From contig CAIZNI010000027.1 of assembly GCA_903934295.1 (NCBI GenBank), positions 37,538-101,537 on the forward strand: DNA of 64,000 nucleotides, written 5' to 3'. The position numbers and the translations under genes were made by a program. Below the pieces are notes generated by a model that saw only the letters and a program-made list of their open reading frames with translations, was not told the origin of the DNA and did no database searches. Below are positions 54,897 through 64,000 of this stretch, piece by piece (the first letter of the stretch is position 1; every line of letters starts with the position of its first letter). The DNA comes from an uncultured beta proteobacterium. Lineage in GTDB: Bacteria > Pseudomonadota > Gammaproteobacteria > Burkholderiales > Burkholderiaceae_E.

Positions 54897-56320
54897 AGCG
54901 CACCGAACAGCAGTCCGAGCCACCAGAAGCGCGCGCGGCCGATGTAGCCGCTGGCCGCATAAATGGGCGCGCAGCCGGTGGCATAGGGCGACAGCACCCC
55001 CATCAGCCCGAGGCTGTGGATGCACAGCATTGCGAGCAGGCCGAGAGGCAGCCCTTCGATCTCGCCGCCGATCCCCAGCACCACCGGCAGCACCACCACC
55101 GCATGCGAGGTGATGCTGGCGAACAGGTAGTGCGACCAGTAGAACAGGGCCACCAGCGCCAGCATCGCCAGCGTCGGATCGGCGCCGATCAGCGGAGTGC
55201 TGACGGCGCGTGCGAGCCAGCCGATGAAGCCCACGCGGGCCAGCCCGTCGGCCAGGGTGAACACCGTGGTGAAATACAGCAGCACCCCCCAGGCGTCGCG
55301 CTCGGCCAGCACCTCGTCCCAGGTCACCACCTGCAGGACCAGCATCAGGGCCACCACCACCAGCACCACCGTGGTCGGGTGAATGAAGTCGGCGCCCAGT
55401 CCCGGTATCGCCAGTCGCGGATTGCTGCCGCCCACCCACAGCAGCACCGCCAGCCCGATCAGTCCGGCCATCGTCCACTCGCGGCGCGTCATCGGACCCA
55501 TCTCGTGAAGCTGTTCACCGGCCCACGCCACCGTGCGGGCGCTGTCGTGCATGGGCGGGCGGCACAGCCACAGCGTGAGCGGGGGCACGATCAGCAGCAG
55601 GAGCGCGGCGGCCGGGGCAAACCCGGCGACGAATCGCCACCAGCCGATCTCGATCCCGGTCTGGCGGGCGGCCAGCGCGAGGGCGGCGGCGTTGGGGACG
55701 AGCGCGGTGATGAACAGCGAGCTGGTGACGGCGGTGCTGGCGAAGGCGGTCCACATCACATAGCTGCCCAGCGGATCGGTGCCGCTGCCCGGCCGGCAGC
55801 CGTAGAGCAGCGGAATCTGGCGCACGATCGGGTAGATCGTGCCGCCGCTGCGCGCGGTGTTCGAGGGCGTGCCCGGTGCCAGCACCAGATCGGCCAGCGC
55901 GATCGCATAGCCGAGTCCGAGCGGGCGCCGGCCCAGCCGCTGCACCAGGGTGAGCGCGAGCCGGCGGCCCAGACCGGTGGCGCGATAGCCCAGCGCGAAC
56001 AGGAAGGCCCCGAAGGTCAGCCAGACGGCGGGGTCGGCGAAGCCGCTCAGCGCCCAGCGGATCGAGCCGCCCGCGTCGGGCTCGACATAGCGCATCGTCG
56101 CGATGAAGGCGATCGCGCACAGGCCGATCGCCCCGCCGGGCAGCGCGGTGAACACCATCGCCGAGATCGTCGCGGCGAACACCGCGAAGTAGTGCCATTG
56201 CGCTGGCACCAGACCGGCCGGGGCCGGGCTCAGCCAGATCGCCAGCCACACCCCCAGGGCAATCAGGGCGCGGGCGCCCGGCGCGGGCGGGGTCGGGGCG
56301 GCGGGCGCGTCGGCGCTCAT
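54833..56320 (-). CDS. DASS/SLC13 family anion transporter, CitT/DiT1-like (495 aa)
   Basis: About eleven to twelve membrane segments. Characteristic DASS motifs are GTPSNTARSGGTIYPI near residues 150-165 (SNT substrate/sodium motif) and SPYATGCAPIYAASGYIG near 455-472, which matches the CitT/YbhI and chloroplast DiT branch (typically TPYATGPAP). That branch exchanges citrate, 2-oxoglutarate, malate or succinate, often as antiport. The substrate here is not certain. It is divergent from the ACP-ligase-acyltransferase gene, and the FNR-type box at 56456 lies in their shared spacer, so it may be under the same control. Confidence 0.88.
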   Translation of the reverse strand: MSADAPAAPTPPAPGARALIALGVWLAIWLSPAPAGLVPAQWHYFAVFAATISAMVFTALPGGAIGLCAIAFIATMRYVEPDAGGSIRWALSGFADPAVWLTFGAFLFALGYRATGLGRRLALTLVQRLGRRPLGLGYAIALADLVLAPGTPSNTARSGGTIYPIVRQIPLLYGCRPGSGTDPLGSYVMWTAFASTAVTSSLFITALVPNAAALALAARQTGIEIGWWRFVAGFAPAAALLLLIVPPLTLWLCRPPMHDSARTVAWAGEQLHEMGPMTRREWTMAGLIGLAVLLWVGGSNPRLAIPGLGADFIHPTTVVLVVVALMLVLQVVTWDEVLAERDAWGVLLYFTTVFTLADGLARVGFIGWLARAVSTPLIGADPTLAMLALVALFYWSHYLFASITSHAVVVLPVVLGIGGEIEGLPLGLLAMLCIHSLGLMGVLSPYATGCAPIYAASGYIGRARFWWLGLLFGALYFAVLIGVVGPWLLAIGPDH

Positions 56321-56455
56321 CGCCCGGCGTCGCTCGCCGGCGTCATCGCATGCCCCTCGCCGCCCGGCATCGCCACTCCTGGTGCACTTCCCCCGGCACG
56401 GTCCGCCGCCGGGTCATCCCTGTTCCCTTCTTACGCGCAGCCCCGTCGGTGGGCA

Positions 56456-56497
56456 TTGAGGCGGGTCAACGCACCCGACGCATCCCCCGCGTAGGGT
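56456..56497 (+). promoter_or_regulatory. FNR/Anr-type box and -10 of the ACP-ligase-acyltransferase gene
   Basis: TTGA-GGCGGG-TCAA at 56456-56469 matches TTGA-N6-TCAA exactly. A TAGGGT hexamer at 56492-56497 lies 22 bases further, the spacing of an FNR class II promoter (site at -41.5). The predicted start at about 56504 gives a leader of about 55 bases to the TTG at 56559. Confidence 0.65.
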
Positions 56498-56558
56498 GAT
56501 CCGACGACCTGACGGGCGCTGACCCTGTGCCGCGGTCCGACCGTCTTCGGGAGCCCGT

Positions 56559-59453
<2,895 letters not shown>

Positions 59454-59473
59454 GCGCGCGCCCCTTTTCAGCG

Positions 59474-59543
59474 GTCACCCTGCCCGCGTCACCCTGCCCA
59501 CGTCATCTTGCTCGCGTCACCTTGCCCGCGTCACCTTGCCCGC
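59474..59543 (+). repeat. 14-base tandem repeat, five units
   Basis: GTCACCCTGCCCGC at 59474, with units at 59488, 59502, 59516 and 59530 (consensus GTCACCYTGCCCGC; the third is GTCATCTTGCTCGC). It lies between the fusion gene and the FNR-type promoter of acsA. The GTCACCTT core is shared with the repeat at 33436. Confidence 0.85.
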
Positions 59544-59572
59544 GTCCGCGACCCACCCTGCCCGCCGACCGC

Positions 59573-59613
59573 TTGACCTGCCTCAAGGGGGCCCGCCGGG
59601 CGCCCGGTAGAGT
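59573..59613 (+). promoter_or_regulatory. FNR/Anr-type box and -10 of the acsA-pdh operon
   Basis: TTGA-CCTGCC-TCAA at 59573-59586 matches TTGA-N6-TCAA exactly and is flanked by C/G (CTTGA...TCAAG). A TAGAGT hexamer at 59608-59613 lies 21 bases further. The predicted start near 59620 puts AGGAG (59621-59625) at the very 5' end of the message. Confidence 0.68.
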
Positions 59614-59631
59614 CGTTCACAGGAGATCTCC

Positions 59632-61410
59632 ATGGACAGACCCTCGGTCATCCGCAAGACCGCACACGACCTGCGCGTGACGCCCAACCTGGTCGATTAC
59701 GAGGGCGAGCGCCGGATGTTCACCTGGGCGGGTGCGCGCGCCGCGCTGGCGGGTCTGCCCGACGGCGGTCTGAACATCGGGTTCGAGGCGGTCGACCGGC
59801 ATGCCCGCGGTCCCCGGCAGGCGCGCACCGCGCTGCGTTTCCTGGCCCGCGACACCGCGCCGCGCGACATCAGCTATGCCGAACTCGCGGCGCTGACCAG
59901 CCGCTTCGCCAACGTGCTCCAGGGCTTGGGTTTCGCGCCGGGCGACCGGATGTTCGTGCTGGCCGGCCGGATTCCGGAGTTGCACATCGGGCTGCTGGGC
60001 GCGCTCAAGGCGGGCGTGGTGGTGACGCCGCTGTTCTCGGCCTTCGGCCCCGAGCCGATCGCCACCCGGATCAACCTGGGCCGGGGCCAGGTGCTGCTGA
60101 CCACCGATGCGCTGTACCGGCGCAAGCTGCGTGACTGGCGCGAGCGGATGCCCTCGCTGCGTCATGTGCTGCTGGTGGCCGAGCAGGGTGGGCCGACCGA
60201 CGAGCCGGGCACGCTGGACCTGGCGGGCCTGATGGCGCAGGCCGGCGAGTCGTTCACCGTGGCCGCGACGCGGCCGCAGGACCCCGCGCTGCTGCATTTC
60301 ACCAGCGGCACCACCGGCACCCCGAAGGGCGCGATCCATGTCCACGAGGCGGTGGTCACCCATCACGCCACCGGCCGTTATGCGCTCGACCTGCACGACA
60401 CGGACCGCTACTGGTGCACCGCCGATCCGGGCTGGGTCACCGGGACTTCCTACGGCATCATCGCGCCGCTGCTGCACGGGGTCACCTCGCTGGTGGATCG
60501 CGAGGAGTTCGACGCCGACCGCTGGTACGAACTGCTGGCGCAGGAGCAGGTGAGCGTCTGGTACACCGCGCCCACCGCGATCCGGATGCTGATGAAGGCC
60601 GGCACCGCGCTGGCGCAGGCGCGCCGCTATCCGGCACTGCGCTTCGTGGCCAGCGTCGGCGAGCCGCTCAACCCGGAGGCGGTGCACTGGGGCAGAGAGG
60701 CGCTGGGCCTGCCGATTCATGACAACTGGTGGCAGACCGAGACCGGCGGGATCATGATCGCCAACACGCCCGCCTTCGACATCCGGCCCGGCTCGATGGG
60801 CCGCCCGCTGCCCGGCATCGACGCGGCGATCGTCGAGCACCTGGAGGCCGACGGCGAGCCGCCACGCATCCGGCTGATCGAGGCGCCGGGGGTGGACGGC
60901 GAGCTCGCACTGCGCGCCGGCTGGCCGTCGATGTTTCGCGGGTATCTGGACAACGAGGCGCGCTACCGGCGCTGCTTCGCCGACGGCTGGTACCTGACCG
61001 GCGACCTGGCGCGCCGCGATGCCGACGGCTACTACTGGTTCGTCGGGCGCACCGACGATGTGATCAAGTCGGCCGGCCACCTGATCGGCCCTTTCGAGGT
61101 TGAAAGCGTGCTGATGGAGCATCCCGCCGTTGCCGAGGCCGGCGTCATCGGCAAGCCCGATCCGGTGGTGGGCGAGGTGGTGAAGGCTTTCGTGTCGCTG
61201 AAGGCCGGTCATGAGCCCGCCGAGGCGCTGCGGATGGACATCCTGGCCCATGCCCGGCGCCGGCTCGGCGCGGCGGTGGCGCCCAAGGAGATCGCCTTTC
61301 TGCAAGTGCTGCCGCGCACCCGCAGCGGCAAGATCATGCGCCGGCTGCTCAAGGCCCGCGAGCTCGGTCTGCCCGAGGGCGACACCTCGACGCTGGAGGC
61401 CGGCGCATGA
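59632..61410 (+). CDS. acsA: acetyl-CoA synthetase-type AMP ligase (592 aa)
   Basis: ANL ligase of the AcsA group: A3 [12 protein letters not shown]4/A5 WWQTETGG, A7 [10 protein letters not shown]8 [18 protein letters not shown]10 Lys567 in RSGKIMRR. The WWQTETGG motif with conserved Trp is the mark of acetyl/propionyl-CoA synthetases. The length (592) is closer to Bacillus AcsA than to the 650-residue Acs. It makes acetyl-CoA from acetate and ATP. AGGAG seven bases before the ATG. The next gene overlaps its stop (ATGA), so it shares a transcript with pyruvate dehydrogenase subunits. Confidence 0.9.
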   Translation: MDRPSVIRKTAHDLRVTPNLVDYEGERRMFTWAGARAALAGLPDGGLNIGFEAVDRHARGPRQARTALRFLARDTAPRDISYAELAALTSRFANVLQGLGFAPGDRMFVLAGRIPELHIGLLGALKAGVVVTPLFSAFGPEPIATRINLGRGQVLLTTDALYRRKLRDWRERMPSLRHVLLVAEQGGPTDEPGTLDLAGLMAQAGESFTVAATRPQDPALLHFTSGTTGTPKGAIHVHEAVVTHHATGRYALDLHDTDRYWCTADPGWVTGTSYGIIAPLLHGVTSLVDREEFDADRWYELLAQEQVSVWYTAPTAIRMLMKAGTALAQARRYPALRFVASVGEPLNPEAVHWGREALGLPIHDNWWQTETGGIMIANTPAFDIRPGSMGRPLPGIDAAIVEHLEADGEPPRIRLIEAPGVDGELALRAGWPSMFRGYLDNEARYRRCFADGWYLTGDLARRDADGYYWFVGRTDDVIKSAGHLIGPFEVESVLMEHPAVAEAGVIGKPDPVVGEVVKAFVSLKAGHEPAEALRMDILAHARRRLGAAVAPKEIAFLQVLPRTRSGKIMRRLLKARELGLPEGDTSTLEAGA

Positions 61411-62459
61411 GCGCGGGCCTGCCCGACCCGCGTGCGGTCACCTTGCCTGACGCCGGCGTTGCGGCCGCGTCACCGGTGCACTGGGACAAGCCTTTCGCGC
61501 TCGCGCGGCTGGCCGACATGGTGCGGATCCGGCGCATGGAAGAGCGCTGCGCCGAGCTCTACGGTCAGCAGAAGATCCGCGGCTTCCTGCACCTGTACAT
61601 CGGCGAGGAGGCGGTGGCCGCCGGCGCGCTGGCGGCGCTGCGGCCCGAGGACAATCTGGTGGCGACCTACCGCGAACACGGGCACGCGCTGGTGCGCGGC
61701 CTGTCGATGGCCTCGATCATGGCCGAGATGTACGGCAAGCAGGAGGGCTGTTCGCGCGGGCGCGGCGGCTCGATGCATCTGTTCGACCGGGCCACCCGGC
61801 TCTATGGCGGCAATGCCATCGTGGGCGGCGGACTGCCGCTGGCGGTGGGGTTGGCGCTGGCCGACGCGATGCAGGGCCGCGCCGCGCTGACCGCGTGCTT
61901 CTTCGGCGACGGCGCGGTCGCCGAGGGCGCGTTCCACGAGTCGATGAACCTGGCCGCGCTGTGGAAGCTGCCGGTGCTGTTCTGCTGCGAGAACAACCTG
62001 TACGCGATGGGCACGAGCATCGCTCGGCACGAGTCGCAGACCGACCTGTGCGTGAAGGCAGCCTCCTACAGCATGCCGGCGATGCGGGTCGACGGCATGG
62101 ACGTGGTCGCGGTGCACGACGCCACCCACGCCGCGGCCGAAGGGGTGCGCGACGGCGGCGGTCCCCTGTTCCTGGAGTTTCGCACCTACCGGTTTCGCGC
62201 CCATTCGATGTTCGACGCGCAGCTCTATCGCGACAAGGCCGAGGTCGAGGCCTGGAAGGCCCACGGCCCGATCCACGCATTCACCGCGCGGCTCAAGGCG
62301 CAGGGCAGCCTGAGCGAGGAGGAGTTCCTGGCAATCGACGCGGCCGCGCAGGCCGAGGTGGAGGCGGCGGTGGCCTTCGCCGAGGCCGGCACCTGGGAGC
62401 CCGAAGCCGATCTGGCGCGCGATCTGCTCACCCCCGCTGCGGCGGCGGCGCCGACGTGA
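61407..62459 (+). CDS. pdhA: pyruvate/2-oxoacid dehydrogenase E1 component, alpha subunit (350 aa)
   Basis: Thiamine-diphosphate enzyme alpha subunit. The TPP motif is [15 protein letters not shown]...CENN: GDG at 167-169 and NN at 196-197. [11 protein letters not shown] (118-127) and [14 protein letters not shown] in the C-terminal third match the pyruvate dehydrogenase E1alpha and acetoin dehydrogenase alpha families; these cannot be told apart from sequence alone. With the beta subunit it decarboxylates pyruvate (or acetoin) and passes the acyl group to E2. Begins four bases inside acsA. Confidence 0.88.
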   Translation: MSAGLPDPRAVTLPDAGVAAASPVHWDKPFALARLADMVRIRRMEERCAELYGQQKIRGFLHLYIGEEAVAAGALAALRPEDNLVATYREHGHALVRGLSMASIMAEMYGKQEGCSRGRGGSMHLFDRATRLYGGNAIVGGGLPLAVGLALADAMQGRAALTACFFGDGAVAEGAFHESMNLAALWKLPVLFCCENNLYAMGTSIARHESQTDLCVKAASYSMPAMRVDGMDVVAVHDATHAAAEGVRDGGGPLFLEFRTYRFRAHSMFDAQLYRDKAEVEAWKAHGPIHAFTARLKAQGSLSEEEFLAIDAAAQAEVEAAVAFAEAGTWEPEADLARDLLTPAAAAAPT

Positions 62460-62472
62460 GCGGGCGCGTGCG

Positions 62473-63465
62473 ATGAGTCGGCGCCTGAGCTATCGCGACG
62501 CCCTGCGCGAGGCGCTGCAGGAGGCGCTGCGCGCCGATCCGCGGGTTTTCCTGATGGGCGAGGACGTGGGCGCCTATGGCGGCACCTATGCCGTCTCGCG
62601 GGGCCTGCTCGAGGAGTTCGGTGGCCAGCGGGTGCGCGACACACCGCTGTCCGAGCTGGGCTTCACCGGCGCGGGGGTGGGCGCGGCGCTGGGCGGGATG
62701 CGACCGATCGTCGAAGTGATGACGGTGAACTTCAGCCTGCTGGCGCTCGACGCGATCATCAACACCGCGGCGCTCTATCGGCACATGTCGGGCGGCCAGT
62801 TCTCGGTGCCGCTGGTCATCCGCATGGCCACCGGCGCCGGCCGTCAGGTCGCCGCCCAGCATTCGCACAGCTTCGAGGGCTGGTACGCGCACATCCCGGG
62901 CGTGCGGATCCTTGCGCCGGCCACGGTGACCGATGCCCGCGGCATGCTCGCGCCGGCGCTCGCCGATCCCGATCCGGTGCTGTTCTTCGAGCACGCCCAG
63001 CTCTACAACCTGGAAGAGGACCTGCCCGACGACTGGCGGGTCGACATCGACAGCGCGGCGGTGCGGCGCGCCGGCACCGATGTCAGCCTCATCACCTATG
63101 GCGGCTGCCTGCCCAAGGCGATGGCGGCAGCGCAGACGCTGGCCGAGAGCGGCATCTCGGCCGAGGTGATCGACCTGCGGGTGCTGCGCCCGCTCGATGA
63201 TGCGACGGTGATGCGCTCGGTGCGCAAGTGCCGGCGCGCGGTGGTGATCGATGAGGGCTGGCGGTCGGGCAGCCTGGCCGCCGAGGTGATGGCGCGCATC
63301 GTCGAGCAGGCCTTCTACGACCTCGACGCCCCGCCCGCCCGGGTGTGCAGCGAAGAGGTGCCGATCCCCTATGCGCGCCACCTTGAGGAGGCGGCACTGC
63401 CCCAGCCGCACAAGATCGTGGCGGCGGTTCGCGCACTGCTCGGTGTGCCACCGGGGGCCGCATGA
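62473..63465 (+). CDS. pdhB: pyruvate/2-oxoacid dehydrogenase E1 component, beta subunit (330 aa)
   Basis: Transketolase-like beta subunit, 330 residues, starting [28 protein letters not shown], which is split here as [10 protein letters not shown] and [12 protein letters not shown]. The GGxRV...[10 protein letters not shown] block near residue 60 and a C-terminal transketolase domain with [11 protein letters not shown] complete the E1beta. It forms an alpha2beta2 E1 with the preceding gene, 13 bases upstream. The ATG of the next gene overlaps its stop by four bases. Confidence 0.9.
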   Translation: MSRRLSYRDALREALQEALRADPRVFLMGEDVGAYGGTYAVSRGLLEEFGGQRVRDTPLSELGFTGAGVGAALGGMRPIVEVMTVNFSLLALDAIINTAALYRHMSGGQFSVPLVIRMATGAGRQVAAQHSHSFEGWYAHIPGVRILAPATVTDARGMLAPALADPDPVLFFEHAQLYNLEEDLPDDWRVDIDSAAVRRAGTDVSLITYGGCLPKAMAAAQTLAESGISAEVIDLRVLRPLDDATVMRSVRKCRRAVVIDEGWRSGSLAAEVMARIVEQAFYDLDAPPARVCSEEVPIPYARHLEEAALPQPHKIVAAVRALLGVPPGAA

Positions 63466-64000
63466 TCCGCTTCGAGCTGCCCTCGCTGGGCGCCGACATG
63501 GACGCCGGCACGCTGCTCGTCTGGATGATCAAGCCGGGTGACGTGGTCCGGCGCGGGCAGGTGGTGGCGGTGGTCGATACTTCCAAGGCGGCGGTCGATG
63601 TCGAGATCTGGCACGACGGCACGGTGGTGCAGTTGCTGGTCGCGCCCGGCGAGAAGGTGCCGGTGGGCACGGTGCTGGCGACGCTGCTCGAACCGGGCGA
63701 AGTCGCGGCGGGGCAGGCCGGTGCCGCGGTGATGCCGGCCGCGGCCATCGCAGTGACGCCGGCGCCGGCGCCGATCGCGGCGGCTGTGCCCGTTTCGGTT
63801 CCAGCGCCCGCTTTGGCGTCCGCCCCCGCCCCCGCCCCCGACATCCCCTCGCTGGCCACCCGCCGGCGCGCCATCACGCCGGCGGCCCGTCAGCGCGCGC
63901 GCGAACTCGGCCTCGACCCCGACCGGCTGGCCGGCAGCGGCGCCAGCGGTGCGGTGACCCTGGCCGACGTCGAGGCGGCCGCCGCCCTGGCCGCCGCCGC
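63462..64000 (+). CDS. pdhC: dihydrolipoamide acyltransferase (E2) of the 2-oxoacid dehydrogenase, partial (3' end outside window)
   Basis: About 179 residues are visible. N-terminal lipoyl domain with the lipoylated Lys42 in DTSKAAVD, then an Ala/Pro-rich linker (about residues 90-130) and an E3/E1-binding domain beginning [15 protein letters not shown] and containing [16 protein letters not shown]. The catalytic acyltransferase core lies beyond the window. ATG at 63462 overlaps the E1beta stop (ATGA). Together with acsA and pdhAB it forms a dedicated 2-oxoacid dehydrogenase operon. Confidence 0.92.
   Translation, partial: MIRFELPSLGADMDAGTLLVWMIKPGDVVRRGQVVAVVDTSKAAVDVEIWHDGTVVQLLVAPGEKVPVGTVLATLLEPGEVAAGQAGAAVMPAAAIAVTPAPAPIAAAVPVSVPAPALASAPAPAPDIPSLATRRRAITPAARQRARELGLDPDRLAGSGASGAVTLADVEAAAALAAA

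Overview
The window is very GC-rich, densely coded bacterial chromosome: about 54 protein genes, mostly short spacers, no rRNA or tRNA gene, no insertion sequence and no CRISPR array that I could see. Two orphan Bug/TctC-type binding proteins, a HiPIP, a TfdA-like dioxygenase and many CoA ligases and acyl-CoA dehydrogenases suggest an aerobic, metabolically versatile betaproteobacterium, probably Burkholderiales. That assignment is inferred from gene content; no marker gene is present.

Layout. 1-4040 (minus strand): a truncated amidohydrolase, then an apparent operon of N-acyl-D-amino-acid deacylase, MFS transporter and short-chain dehydrogenase. 4203-12114 (plus): a NERD nuclease/SF1 helicase fusion, a GFA-family protein, MetC, two SDRs, ArfB, a TTC38-like protein and an acetylpolyamine amidohydrolase-type deacetylase. 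12176-32600: a catabolic region with SDR, three acyl-CoA dehydrogenases, zinc-free MDR reductases, hotdog/MaoC hydratases, three CoA ligases, an AMACR-type CoA-transferase family III protein, a Baeyer-Villiger-type monooxygenase, orphan TctC and DctP binding proteins, thioredoxin and a TetR regulator. 32771-39402: a coherent pyrimidine salvage unit, upp - BMP binding protein - ABC ATPase - two permeases - cytosine deaminase. 39410-50875: TfdA-like dioxygenase, TctC protein, HiPIP, lysA, two more CoA ligases, another acyl-CoA dehydrogenase, an EamA exporter and a second Baeyer-Villiger monooxygenase.

51048-64000: a Lon-family protease and UspA-like protein, a DASS/SLC13 carrier, a 964-residue fusion of acyl carrier protein, fatty acyl-AMP ligase and PlsC acyltransferase, and an operon of acetyl-CoA synthetase with pyruvate dehydrogenase-type E1alpha, E1beta and E2 (cut by the window end). 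Two exact TTGA-N6-TCAA boxes (FNR/Anr/Dnr type) lie before the fusion gene and before the acetyl-CoA synthetase, and a one-mismatch version lies before the Lon gene. Each is 21-22 bases upstream of a -10-like hexamer, the spacing of an FNR class II promoter. I read this block as a low-oxygen acyl/acetyl-CoA and stress module. It is the best candidate for an undescribed system here, with the ACP-ligase-acyltransferase fusion at its centre.

Seven adenylate-forming CoA/AMP ligases, four acyl-CoA dehydrogenases and two Baeyer-Villiger enzymes in 64 kb point to growth on branched, alicyclic or aromatic-ketone carboxylic acids, but no single substrate can be named from sequence. Start-codon choice matters in several places: two genes (8505 and 34519) have no ATG, GTG or TTG that keeps their N-terminal domain and probably start at CTG.
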